From Yersinia entomophaga (GTDB lineage Bacteria > Pseudomonadota > Gammaproteobacteria > Enterobacterales > Enterobacteriaceae): a stretch of DNA of 64,000 nucleotides. The notes under the pieces are model-generated. The model saw nothing but the letters and a program-made list of their open reading frames with translations, was not told where the DNA came from and did no database searches. A program made the position numbers and the translations under genes. Position 1 is the first letter of the stretch; every line of letters begins with the position of its first letter. The stretch covers positions 420,410-484,409 of the forward strand of contig NZ_CP010029.1 in assembly GCF_001656035.1 (NCBI RefSeq), read 5' to 3'. Shown here piece after piece: positions 30,474 to 39,430 of this stretch.

Positions 30474-30619
30474 AGTGTTATCTTTTTATTATGTTAATTG
30501 AATGTGACAATGGCTCAGGCAGATACCATAGACGATTGTAATAATAAAAAGAGAGGGGGAACGGAAAATATTTTTAGAAACAGCAGATCAACCTGAATCG
30601 ATCCGCTGGTAGCAGCGCG

Positions 30620-31873
30620 TTATCCTAAATATTCGATAATAGAAAGACCGCCGTTGTAATCCGTACTGTAGATAATTCCTTGCGCATCGACAAAAACATC
30701 GCAGGATTGAACTACCTGCGGGCGATCCGGTCGCTTATCCATCATTTTAGTCGGCGCAGCGGGCACCAATGCGCCGGTTTCCCTCGGCTGGTATGGATTA
30801 CTGATATCGTAGGCTCGCACACCGGCATTTTGGTAGGTGGCAAAAATCAGCGACGAGCTGATAAAACTGCCGGGACGGTTTTCATGCAAATTATGTGGGC
30901 CGAAATGTGCGCCTTTTTTGACGTAATCCCGTTCATTTGGTACCGGAAAGGTGGAAATACTAATGGGGTTACTCGGCTCGCGAATATCAAAGACCCAAAT
31001 GTGCTTTTCCCCGTCTTCCTGATTATCCAATACCGCTTCGTCCAATACGATCAACAGATTTCTGTCAGGCAACGGCAGTGCAGTGTGAGTGCCACCGCCA
31101 AAAGGTGGGCTCCAGTTACGATGGCAAATCAGTTTTGGCTGGTAGCGATCGCTGACGTCCAACAGCGTCAAACCGCCGTCGCGCCAGCTTCCGTAGGCGG
31201 TATCCCCGCTGATAATGGCATGGTGCAGCGCATAGCGCTGACCGTCTGGCCAGCTTGGTGTTTCTCCGCCAGCGCTATGCATGCCCGGTAGCCAATAACG
31301 GCCAGCCACCGCTGGATTGCGTGGATCGGCCATATCGATAGTCAGGAAAATATAATCGCTGTAACCATCCAATAAGGCTGAAACGTAGGCCCAACGTCCG
31401 CCAACGTAAACTATTCGGTGAATTCCAATTCCATCCAACGGTAAAAAGCCGATTTGTCGCGGCTGGTCGGGAATGGAAATATCAAAAATTCGTAAGCCCG
31501 CGCTCCAGTTTCGCTCCCCCTGCCGGGTATTGACGGTTTTGCCTACCGATTGAGTGTAATAGACTTTTTCCTCGGCAAAACTAGCGTCAGCAAACAGATC
31601 TCGGGCATTAATCACCAATAGCAGATCGTCGTGAGTTTGTAGATGCACGTTCCAAGTATTCGGCGGCGCAGGGATAAAACCGCTGGGGCGCGGATTTTTT
31701 GCATCCCGAACGTCAACGATTGATACACCTTGAGAAACCATATGGCCGATATAGGCGTAGCCGCGATGCACCATCACCTGAACGCCATCAGGCCGCCCGC
31801 CCTGATCGCTATGGCCAATCAGCCGCATATTGCGGCTGTATTCTGGCTTTGGTAGCGAGCTGTGGGTTGTCAT
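30620..31873 (-). CDS. LVIVD-repeat beta-propeller protein
   Basis: The protein has 417 residues and no signal peptide. At least five repeats of the LVIVD type are visible: GVSIVDVRDAKNPRPSGF, GLRIFDISIPDQPRQIGF, GLTLLDVSDRYQPKLI, HIWVFDIREPSNPISIST and GVRAYDISNPYQPRETG. Each is a short beta blade, so a propeller is expected. His-rich segments (GIHRIV, LHHAII, GAHFGPHNLHENRPG) could bind metal or substrate. The function is unknown. Its start codon lies 15 bases after the stop of the sugar-binding protein gene at 31889, so the two form an operon. Confidence 0.85.
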   Translation of the reverse strand: MTTHSSLPKPEYSRNMRLIGHSDQGGRPDGVQVMVHRGYAYIGHMVSQGVSIVDVRDAKNPRPSGFIPAPPNTWNVHLQTHDDLLLVINARDLFADASFAEEKVYYTQSVGKTVNTRQGERNWSAGLRIFDISIPDQPRQIGFLPLDGIGIHRIVYVGGRWAYVSALLDGYSDYIFLTIDMADPRNPAVAGRYWLPGMHSAGGETPSWPDGQRYALHHAIISGDTAYGSWRDGGLTLLDVSDRYQPKLICHRNWSPPFGGGTHTALPLPDRNLLIVLDEAVLDNQEDGEKHIWVFDIREPSNPISISTFPVPNERDYVKKGAHFGPHNLHENRPGSFISSSLIFATYQNAGVRAYDISNPYQPRETGALVPAAPTKMMDKRPDRPQVVQSCDVFVDAQGIIYSTDYNGGLSIIEYLG

Positions 31874-31888
31874 AAGTTTGCTCCGCGG

Positions 31889-32965
31889 TTATTGACCATT
31901 TTTGGCCGCCAGCGTGGCGAACCAAGGGGAATTAAAATCGTCAGATTGACCCCAGCCCGGAATAATTTTGCTCAGACTGGCGACGTTAACCGGCCCCGGC
32001 TGACTGGCGAGCAGAGCCTGAGGAATGGCGGCCGCGCGGAATTCATAGGTTGGCGGAGTTGCCTCTCCGGCAATTTTTTTCGCCACCAAACGCAGGTTAA
32101 CCGCCCCAATTAACTTAGGATCAACCGCTACGCTGACTTTCCATGGACTATTTGCTTCGCGCATCAATTGCAAATCTTGATTTGAAATATCAATGCTATA
32201 CAGTTTGATCTCATCGCGGCCATTTTCTTTCAATGCCTTGTAAGCACCTTGAGTAAAGGCATCCCAGGTGCCCCAAATAGCATCGATTTTTCCTTTTGGA
32301 TACTTCGCCAAAACCGCGCCCACTTTATTCGCCGTGTCTCCCTGTACGTCAGAGGAGACGGCACCGATAGATTCCAGCTCATGAATGCCAGGATGCTGTT
32401 TTAGCAGCGCCTGATAAGCGGCCTGGCGGCGTTCCATCGGCGGGAAACCGGCAACCCATAGCTTGATAATATTGGCGTTGCCGTTGAAATCTTTCACTAA
32501 CTGGCCGAATGATTCGTTAGTTAATGAGGCGTCATCTTGCTGCGTGAGGGTAACGCCGGGAATATTGCCTGAAACCGCGGTATCAAACACGGATACCGCG
32601 ATGCCACTGGCGGCAATACGTTTCACCAGTTCGGTAGAATAGGGATCGCGGCCTTGAGACAAGATAATGCCGTCGTATTTTTGGCTAATAGCCTGATTGA
32701 CGAAATCCTGAAAACGCGCGTCATCCCCGTTACTGAGGAAGGTATCGACTTTAAAACCCAGTTTTTTACCTTCTTTTAATACGCCGGAAAGGAACTGAGT
32801 GGTGTTGTCATCCGAACCCAGGTTGCGGATGACCGCAATTTTAATTTGTCCCTGATGATTAGCGATAGCGTTTGGCACCGGCGCCAATGTCGTGCTTTCG
32901 GCGGCAAAAAGCGGCAGGGTGATAAGCAGGCTCAAAGCCAGCAAAGGGGGGGCAATTTTCTTCAT
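31889..32965 (-). CDS. orphan periplasmic sugar-binding protein (LacI-like fold)
   Basis: The protein has 358 residues. It has a signal peptide (MKKIAPPLLALSLLITLPLF, cleavage near FAA) and a type I periplasmic-binding fold: KIAVIRNLGSDDNTTQFLSG, DGIILSQGRDPYSTELVKRI, AIWGTWDAFTQGAYKAL and KLYSIDISNQDLQLM. I chose the ATG at 32965 (GGAG upstream), since it starts the signal peptide; the open frame reaches 33076. Ribose- and autoinducer-type binding proteins are relatives. No ATPase or permease gene is adjacent, so it either shares a distant transporter or works as a sensor, in the way TorT does. The operon partner is the LVIVD protein. Confidence 0.85.
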   Translation of the reverse strand: MKKIAPPLLALSLLITLPLFAAESTTLAPVPNAIANHQGQIKIAVIRNLGSDDNTTQFLSGVLKEGKKLGFKVDTFLSNGDDARFQDFVNQAISQKYDGIILSQGRDPYSTELVKRIAASGIAVSVFDTAVSGNIPGVTLTQQDDASLTNESFGQLVKDFNGNANIIKLWVAGFPPMERRQAAYQALLKQHPGIHELESIGAVSSDVQGDTANKVGAVLAKYPKGKIDAIWGTWDAFTQGAYKALKENGRDEIKLYSIDISNQDLQLMREANSPWKVSVAVDPKLIGAVNLRLVAKKIAGEATPPTYEFRAAAIPQALLASQPGPVNVASLSKIIPGWGQSDDFNSPWFATLAAKNGQ

Positions 32966-33040
32966 CAGGGGCTCCGTTGTGATGTTGGTAATGTGTGCAA
33001 GCAAAGGGTAATTGATTTTGTTTTTATGGCTACCTTTACG

Positions 33041-33054
33041 TCTGGACGTCCAGA
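33041..33054. promoter_or_regulatory. 14-base perfect palindrome, candidate operator
   Basis: TCTGGACGTCCAGA is a perfect palindrome with a central CG step, 76-90 bases upstream of the sugar-binding protein ATG. Central CG palindromes are typical of LacI-family operators. The 8-mers TTACGTCT and GGACGTCC also match MetJ boxes at 6 of 8 positions each. The regulator is unknown. Confidence 0.5.
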
Positions 33055-33076
33055 TGGTGTTTTGCATCATAACCAA

Positions 33077-33529
33077 TTATTTTTTGATAAGGAATTAACT
33101 TTGTTATGAATTTTTGGATTTATTTATATCTTTTAGTTTGGCAGCAGTCGTCACGCCGTTTGCAGCAATTCTGTTAGAAAAAGGCATATCGGCGGAAAGC
33201 TAAAAACCAGCTGAAAAGCGAGGTTAGTCGACTATCGGAAAAGGTGATGAATGGGTACTGCGATATCTATTAAGGATCGCAGAACAGAGAAAAACCTTGT
33301 GAATAACAATGTTGTTTTGGTTTTCCAATAAGTACCTATTGATAGCACTGCATTTTTTCTATTTTTGAATTATCTACGGTATTATTGGTCAGATATTGAC
33401 GTAAAGTTTATGTGATGTTCATTAAGTGAATTAAATAAATAAAAACTAAACAGTAGTTAAACAAAATGGCTTATGCCAGCCTCCTGTTAGTCAATAAAAA
33501 TAGACAGCGCTAAGGGAATAGAAGTCACC
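33077..33529. other. 450-base A+T-rich intergenic region
   Basis: This stretch separates the divergent binding-protein and membrane-protein genes. It is A+T-rich with only tiny ORFs, such as 23 codons from 33106. I see no terminator, tRNA or recognised regulatory RNA. It must hold the promoter of the gene at 33530. Confidence 0.4.
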
Positions 33530-34375
33530 ATGGGTAAAGTTAGCAAGCTATTCAATCGGTCTGGAGCCGATAACCATTCGATATTTAACTATACTGATGC
33601 AGGAAACTTCTACTCGGGTTTGAGTGATAACTTATCTTTCTACTCTATGTCGCGTGGAGAGTTTTTTATTGTTTTTATGCGCTATATATTGGTGCAACCG
33701 TTGCTGCTGATTTTGCTGGATGTGTTATGGCCAGAGCAGTTTGATGATTTAATCGTTATTTCCGTACAGTCGTGGCCAGCGCTCTTGTCTTTGGTGCTGC
33801 TGATGCCGTGCTACTACCGCCTAAGATCACAGGGTTTAAGTCCCTACCTGCTCCTGGTGCATTTGTTTCCACTGATTAGCTATCTTCCTCAAAATATGTT
33901 TACGCTGCCTTTATGCGGCGCATTTATACTTTATCTGTTATTTATCAATATTTATCCGGGTTATCATTTGGACTGTGAGCGGAAAACAGAACTGAAGAAT
34001 GAGCAACCAGGAGAATATCCATTTGGATTGACGTTTGTTTGTTTTTTAGTCTTGAATTTATTACCCTTTCTTTATTTGGATATGGATGACGCCGCCATTT
34101 TGTTAATTATGGTTTCGTGGATCTCTTTCCTGTTAACCAAGTTTCACTGGCCAGTTGTGGTGATAAATATTGTTGGTTCTGTGGGTGTTTTTCTTTTCCT
34201 CAGCTCTGATTTCTCAGATTTGAAGCATCATAAGAATATTATTATTAATGCGGTGATAAAAATATCACTGTTGGATTCAGTGTTATTTCTGATGTTTTCC
34301 CTCAGCCTGTTCCTGAATATGTTGTTCTGGCTGGAAGAGTACCAGCGGGATAAAGGGAAAGTGGTGAAGCAATAG
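33530..34375 (+). CDS. multi-pass membrane protein of unknown family
   Basis: I do not recognise this 281-residue protein. After a polar N-terminus of about 45 residues (SKLFNRSGADNHSIFNYTDA) it has about seven hydrophobic segments, at roughly 50-70, 80-100, 105-145 (possibly two), 170-190, 195-230 and 248-272. It ends in a charged tail (EEYQRDKGKVVKQ). The residues are rich in Leu, Phe and Ile, and the gene is A+T-richer than its neighbours. There is no signal peptide. It may belong to the YIP1-like or DUF-type inner-membrane proteins, but this is a guess. A GGGAATAG box precedes the ATG. It stands alone, converging on metG. Confidence 0.75.
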   Translation: MGKVSKLFNRSGADNHSIFNYTDAGNFYSGLSDNLSFYSMSRGEFFIVFMRYILVQPLLLILLDVLWPEQFDDLIVISVQSWPALLSLVLLMPCYYRLRSQGLSPYLLLVHLFPLISYLPQNMFTLPLCGAFILYLLFINIYPGYHLDCERKTELKNEQPGEYPFGLTFVCFLVLNLLPFLYLDMDDAAILLIMVSWISFLLTKFHWPVVVINIVGSVGVFLFLSSDFSDLKHHKNIIINAVIKISLLDSVLFLMFSLSLFLNMLFWLEEYQRDKGKVVKQ

Positions 34376-34410
34376 CGAGAGTAATAATACTCTTTATTTC
34401 AATAGGATAA

Positions 34411-34445
34411 AAAAATGCCGGTCAGGTTTCCCCTCCGGCATTTTT
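34411..34445. terminator. bidirectional terminator between the membrane-protein gene and metG
   Basis: AAAAATGCCGG (34411-34421) pairs perfectly with CCGGCATTTTT (34435-34445). A- and T-runs on both sides suit both converging genes. Confidence 0.88.
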
Positions 34446-34487
34446 ATTTCTTGCCAGCCACACTAACCCGGCTGGCAAACTCAGAAC

Positions 34488-36515
34488 TTATTTAACCTGC
34501 ATACCAGGCTGAGCGCCGCTGTCTGGGCTAAGCAGGAAGATATCTTTCCCACCTGGGCCTGCGGCCATCACCATACCTTCGGAAATACCGAAGCGCATTT
34601 TGCGTGGAGCCAGATTAGCTACCATGACGGTCAAGCGGCCTTCTAACGCTTTAGGATCGGGATAAGCGGAGCGAATACCAGAGAATACCTGGCGAGTTTC
34701 ACCGCCAAGATCCAGAGTCAGTTTCAGCAGCTTATCGGAACCTTCAACGAAATCAGCTTGTTTGATCAGCGCGATACGCATATCAACTTTGGCAAAATCA
34801 TCGAAATTAATAGTGTCCTGAATAGGATCATCTGCCAACGGGCCAGTAACGACGGCGGCGGGTGCCAGATTTTCTTTAGAATCGCCAACCATCTCGTTTA
34901 CTTTATCCAGATCGATTCGGTTAAACAGCGCTTTAAACGGACTAATCTGATGATTTAGCAACGGTTGCTCAATACTATTCCAGGTCAGTTCGGTATTGAG
35001 GAAGGCCTCAGTACGTTCAGTCAGCGCGGGCAGCACGGGTTTCAGGTAAGTCATCAACACGCGGAACAGGTTAATGCCCATAGAGCAAATAGCCTGTAGA
35101 TCGGCATCGCGGCCTTCCTGCTTCGCGACTACCCAAGGTGCTTGCTCATCCACATAGCGGTTAGCCACGTCAGCCAGCGCCATGATTTCGCGAATGGCTC
35201 GACCGCTTTCACGGCTGTTGTAAGCCTCGGCGATAGATGCTGCTGCATCGATAAAGGTCTGATATAGCTCAGGATCGGCCAGTTTATCGGCTAATTTACC
35301 GTCGAAACGTTTATTGATAAAACCGGCGTTACGTGAGGCCAGATTCACCACTTTATTCACGATATCGGCATTCACGCGCTGTACGAAGTCTTCCAGATTC
35401 AAATCGATATCATCGATGCGTGAAGACAGTTTCGCCGCGTAGTAATAGCGCAGGCAATCGGCATCCAGATGTTTCAGGTAGGTGCCCGCTTTAATAAAGG
35501 TGCCGCGAGACTTCGACATTTTAGCGCCGTTAACCGTGACATAACCGTGTACAAACAGGTTAGTTGGTTTGCGGAAGTTACTGCCTTCCAGCATGGCCGG
35601 CCAGAACAGGCTGTGGAAGTAAACGATGTCTTTACCGATAAAGTGGTACAGCTCGGTGGTGGAGTCTTCACGCCAGAATTCATCGAAATCCAAATCGCCG
35701 CGTTTGTCGCACAGATTCTTAAATGAACCCATATAACCGATAGGCGCATCCAGCCACACATAGAAATATTTACCCGGCGCGTCCGGTACTTCAAAACCGA
35801 AGTAAGGTGCATCGCGGGAGATATCCCATTGTTGCAGACCGGAATCGAACCATTCCTGCATTTTGTTTGCCACTTGTTCTTGCAGTGCACCGGAGCGAGT
35901 CCAGGCCTGAAGCATTTCGCTGAATGCAGGCAAATCGAAGAAGAAATGTTCGGATTCACGCATTACCGGCGTAGCGCCGGAAACGGCAGATTTCGGCTCG
36001 ATAAGTTCAGTCGGGCTGTAGGTCGCGCCGCAGACTTCACAGTTATCGCCGTATTGATCCGGAGCTTTACACTTCGGACAGGTACCTTTTACAAAGCGAT
36101 CCGGCAGGAACATGCCTTTCTCAGGATCGTACAGCTGAGAAATGGTGCGGTTCTTAATAAAGCCGTTTTCTTTCAAACGACGATAAATCAGGCTCGACAG
36201 CTCGCGGTTTTCATCACTGTGAGTGGAGTGATAGTTGTCGTAGCTGATGCCAAAACCGGCGAAATCCTGTTGGTGTTCCTGGCTCATCTCCGCGATCATT
36301 TGCTCAGGTTCAACGCCCAATTGCTGTGCTTTCAGCATGATTGGCGTGCCGTGGGCATCATCCGCACAAATGAAATGAACCTCATTGCCGCGCATTCGCT
36401 GGAAACGGACCCAGATATCAGCCTGGATGTGCTCGAGCATATGACCGAGATGAATAGAACCGTTAGCGTATGGTAGCGCGCACGTCACCAATAATTTTTT
36501 CGCGACTTGAGCCAT
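34488..36515 (-). CDS. metG: methionyl-tRNA synthetase MetG
   Basis: MetG charges tRNA-Met with methionine. The 675 residues match the E. coli size (677). Seen: the class I HLGH signature near residue 22 (in [16 protein letters not shown]), a zinc knuckle [17 protein letters not shown] near 145-161 with four Cys, KMSKS in [12 protein letters not shown] near 333, and a C-terminal tRNA-binding (EMAP/Trbp111) domain from about 570 ([38 protein letters not shown]). It is divergent from apbC, as in E. coli. Confidence 0.97.
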   Translation of the reverse strand: MAQVAKKLLVTCALPYANGSIHLGHMLEHIQADIWVRFQRMRGNEVHFICADDAHGTPIMLKAQQLGVEPEQMIAEMSQEHQQDFAGFGISYDNYHSTHSDENRELSSLIYRRLKENGFIKNRTISQLYDPEKGMFLPDRFVKGTCPKCKAPDQYGDNCEVCGATYSPTELIEPKSAVSGATPVMRESEHFFFDLPAFSEMLQAWTRSGALQEQVANKMQEWFDSGLQQWDISRDAPYFGFEVPDAPGKYFYVWLDAPIGYMGSFKNLCDKRGDLDFDEFWREDSTTELYHFIGKDIVYFHSLFWPAMLEGSNFRKPTNLFVHGYVTVNGAKMSKSRGTFIKAGTYLKHLDADCLRYYYAAKLSSRIDDIDLNLEDFVQRVNADIVNKVVNLASRNAGFINKRFDGKLADKLADPELYQTFIDAAASIAEAYNSRESGRAIREIMALADVANRYVDEQAPWVVAKQEGRDADLQAICSMGINLFRVLMTYLKPVLPALTERTEAFLNTELTWNSIEQPLLNHQISPFKALFNRIDLDKVNEMVGDSKENLAPAAVVTGPLADDPIQDTINFDDFAKVDMRIALIKQADFVEGSDKLLKLTLDLGGETRQVFSGIRSAYPDPKALEGRLTVMVANLAPRKMRFGISEGMVMAAGPGGKDIFLLSPDSGAQPGMQVK

Positions 36516-36730
36516 AGTAGGAAATTGCTTTCTGTAATAGGAATAAGGGGTCTTTGATGTTAACCGATTCGGCCGGTTGTCGCTAGGGTCAGCGGACGAC
36601 TGGCGGCGCTTAAGTCAAATCAGCGGGCTTTGACGCAGTTTTTCTTTATGAACTCCACGCGATTAGCCGAGTTCTGATATGCTAAAGCTTATTGTCTTTA
36701 GGTTAATAACGATAAATTCAAGGAGCCGGG

Positions 36731-37843
36731 ATGAGCCCAAAATCCCCCGAGCAGACCACCCCTGACCTGCTGCAATCTCAAGTTTCCAAGGTGCTTACCA
36801 CCTTCACCCATCCGACGCTGCAAAAAGACCTGATCACCCTGCGCGCTTTGCATCACTGTGCGCTGTTGGATAATGTGCTGCATATCGAACTGATTATGCC
36901 TTTCGCCTGGCAATACGGATTTGAAACGCTGAAAGAAACCGTCAGCGGTGAGCTATTACAGCTAACCGGTGCCAAGGCGATCGACTGGAAGTTATCGCAC
37001 AATATTACGACGCTGCGCCGTGCCAACGATCAGCCGGGGGTAAAAGGCGTGCGTAATATCGTCGCCGTCAGTTCCGGTAAAGGCGGGGTAGGGAAGTCGA
37101 GTACCGCGGTTAATCTGGCCTTAGCGCTAATTGGGGAAGGCGCTAAAGTGGGCATTCTGGATGCGGATATTTATGGCCCGTCGATTCCAAACATGCTGGG
37201 TACGATGAATGAGCGCCCAACTTCGCCGGATGGCAAGCACATGTCGCCGATCCAGGCTCATGGGCTGGCCACTAACTCTATTGGTTATTTGGTGACAGAC
37301 GAAAACGCCATGGTGTGGCGCGGGCCGATGGCCAGTAAAGCGCTGATGCAGATGTTGCAGGATACGCTGTGGCCGGATCTGGATTACCTGGTGATCGATA
37401 TGCCTCCGGGCACCGGCGATATTCAACTGACGCTTTCGCAGAATATTCCGGTTACCGGCGCGCTGGTCGTAACCACGCCGCAGGATATTGCCCTGATCGA
37501 TGCGATGAAAGGCATTGTGATGTTTGAAAAAGTGAATGTGCCGGTGCTGGGTATTATCGAAAACATGAGCATGCATATTTGCAGCAACTGCGGTCATCTG
37601 GAGCCAATATTCGGCACCGGTGGGGCAGAGAAACTGGCCGAAAAATATCACTGCAAGCTATTGGGGCAAATTCCACTGCATATCTCTTTGCGTGAAGATT
37701 TGGATCGCGGCGAACCGACGGTTATCAGTCAGCCTGACAGCGAGTTTACCGATATTTATCGCCAACTTGCTTCAAACGTGGCGGCAGAAATGTACTGGCA
37801 AGGTGAAGCCATCCCGACGGAAATTTCTTTCCGCGCGCTATAA
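36731..37843 (+). CDS. apbC: iron-sulfur cluster carrier ATPase ApbC/Mrp
   Basis: ApbC (Mrp) is a P-loop protein that carries [4Fe-4S] clusters to apo-enzymes. The 370 residues match E. coli Mrp (369). Seen: an N-terminal MIP18/DUF59-like domain (about 1-95), the deviant Walker A SSGKGGVGKSSTAVNLALAL (about 113), DADIYGPSIPNMLG, VIDMPPGTGDIQLTL and the cluster-binding CSNCG near 285. It is divergent from metG with 215 bases between them. A terminator follows at 37861. Confidence 0.96.
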   Translation: MSPKSPEQTTPDLLQSQVSKVLTTFTHPTLQKDLITLRALHHCALLDNVLHIELIMPFAWQYGFETLKETVSGELLQLTGAKAIDWKLSHNITTLRRANDQPGVKGVRNIVAVSSGKGGVGKSSTAVNLALALIGEGAKVGILDADIYGPSIPNMLGTMNERPTSPDGKHMSPIQAHGLATNSIGYLVTDENAMVWRGPMASKALMQMLQDTLWPDLDYLVIDMPPGTGDIQLTLSQNIPVTGALVVTTPQDIALIDAMKGIVMFEKVNVPVLGIIENMSMHICSNCGHLEPIFGTGGAEKLAEKYHCKLLGQIPLHISLREDLDRGEPTVISQPDSEFTDIYRQLASNVAAEMYWQGEAIPTEISFRAL

Positions 37844-37860
37844 GATCTTCCCTAGAGCCA

Positions 37861-37895
37861 AAATGGCCTGTCCGTGCCTTACGCGCAGGCCATTT
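37861..37895 (+). terminator. terminator of apbC
   Basis: AAATGGCCTG (37861-37870) pairs with CAGGCCATTT (37886-37895), followed by ATTCTTT, 17 bases after the stop codon. Confidence 0.75.
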
Positions 37896-38095
37896 ATTCT
37901 TTCAGCCAGGTTTTAGCCTTAAAATTCTGCTGCCAATGGGCTTATTTCCCCATTCTGCCAAATAATTCACCTATCTGGCCTGCATTGCTACGCCTTAGCG
38001 CTGGCGTCATGCCAGTGAACTCCTTATAATTGGCGCGTTCTTAGCACCCCCGTGCTTTGCCCCCCTTCACACTACGTAATCAGGTCTTTAATTTT

Positions 38096-38737
38096 ATGAC
38101 TGACAAGGCACATCAGTGCGTCATTATCGGGATTGCCGGCGCATCTGCCTCCGGGAAGAGTCTTATTGCCAGCACGCTGTATCGCGAATTGCGTGAACAG
38201 GTTGGCGATCAACATATTGGTGTTATTCCAGAAGATAGCTACTACAAAGATCAAAGCCACCTGTCGATGGAAGAGCGTGTTAAAACCAACTATGACCATC
38301 CCAACGCTATGGATCACAATCTGCTGCTACAGCATTTGCAATCGCTGAAAGCGGGCACCGCGATTGAATTGCCGCTGTATAGCTATACTGAACATACGCG
38401 TAAAGAAGAAACCGTTCGTCTCGAACCGAAAAAAGTGATTATTCTGGAAGGCATTTTGTTGCTAACTGATATTCGCCTACGTCAGGAAATGAACTTCTCT
38501 ATTTTCGTCGATACTCCGCTGGATATCTGTCTGATGCGACGAATGAAGCGTGACGTGAACGAACGCGGTCGCTCCATGGAATCGGTGATGGCGCAGTACC
38601 AGAAAACCGTGCGTCCAATGTTCTTGCAGTTTATCGAACCTTCCAAGCAGTACGCTGACATTATCGTACCGCGCGGCGGCAAAAACCGTATTGCCATTGA
38701 TATTCTGAAAGCCAAACTTAGCCAGTTCTTCGAGTGA
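38096..38737 (+). CDS. udk: uridine kinase Udk
   Basis: Udk phosphorylates uridine and cytidine with GTP or ATP in pyrimidine salvage. From the ATG at 38096 the protein has 213 residues, exactly as in E. coli; the longer frame from a TTG at 38057 is not conserved. Seen: Walker [12 protein letters not shown] (about residue 15), [30 protein letters not shown], and the lid region [13 protein letters not shown]. It is followed by dcd 71 bases later, the E. coli order. Confidence 0.96.
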   Translation: MTDKAHQCVIIGIAGASASGKSLIASTLYRELREQVGDQHIGVIPEDSYYKDQSHLSMEERVKTNYDHPNAMDHNLLLQHLQSLKAGTAIELPLYSYTEHTRKEETVRLEPKKVIILEGILLLTDIRLRQEMNFSIFVDTPLDICLMRRMKRDVNERGRSMESVMAQYQKTVRPMFLQFIEPSKQYADIIVPRGGKNRIAIDILKAKLSQFFE

Positions 38738-38808
38738 TATCCGTCTGGATCTTTGCTCTTTTCTATGGCAGTTTTTGTAACATACGAATTTAAATGGAGA
38801 TTTGATCG

Positions 38809-39390
38809 ATGAGACTGTGCGATCGTGATATAGAAGCGTGGTTGGATAATGGCAAGCTGGTTATCACTCCACGTCCGCCGGTAGAACGGATCAACGGCGC
38901 TACAGTCGATGTTCGCTTGGGCAACCAATTCCGCGTATTTCGCGGTCATACGGCGGCATTTATCGATTTAAGCGGCCCGAAAGATGAAGTCAGTGAAGCG
39001 CTGGATAGAGTCATGAGCGATGAGATTATCTTGCCGGAAGGTGAGGCATTCTTCTTGCATCCAGGTGAGCTGGCGCTGGCCGTAACCCACGAATCAGTCA
39101 CTATTCCCGATGATTTGGTCGGTTGGCTGGACGGGCGTTCCTCTTTGGCTCGTTTAGGGTTGATGGTTCACGTTACCGCTCACCGAATCGATCCCGGCTG
39201 GCAAGGGCGTATTGTGCTGGAGTTCTATAATTCCGGTAAGCTGCCGCTGGCACTGCGTCCGGGGATGTTGATTGGCGCACTGAGCTTCGAGCCGTTATCT
39301 GGCCCGGCAGCGCGCCCGTATAACAGCCGTCAGGATGCAAAATATCGTGGTCAGCAAGGGGCGGTTGCCAGTCGTATCGATAAAGACTAA
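38809..39390 (+). CDS. dcd: dCTP deaminase Dcd
   Basis: Dcd deaminates dCTP to dUTP, the main source of dUMP for thymidylate. The protein has 193 residues, the E. coli length. It begins [19 protein letters not shown]; the catalytic and trimer-interface blocks [20 protein letters not shown] (about residue 105, with the RSS motif) and [16 protein letters not shown] are intact, as is the C-terminal lid [24 protein letters not shown] precedes the ATG. It follows udk and precedes asmA. Confidence 0.97.
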   Translation: MRLCDRDIEAWLDNGKLVITPRPPVERINGATVDVRLGNQFRVFRGHTAAFIDLSGPKDEVSEALDRVMSDEIILPEGEAFFLHPGELALAVTHESVTIPDDLVGWLDGRSSLARLGLMVHVTAHRIDPGWQGRIVLEFYNSGKLPLALRPGMLIGALSFEPLSGPAARPYNSRQDAKYRGQQGAVASRIDKD

Positions 39391-39430
39391 GTCGCGTTAG
39401 CCTGTATTCCTGTTTGGACAAGAGGACGTC

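Noticed and set aside
33034..33055. MetJ box array upstream of the binding protein
   Set aside because: Only two 8-mers at 6 of 8 matches. The palindrome itself is better explained as a single two-fold operator, and no methionine gene follows.
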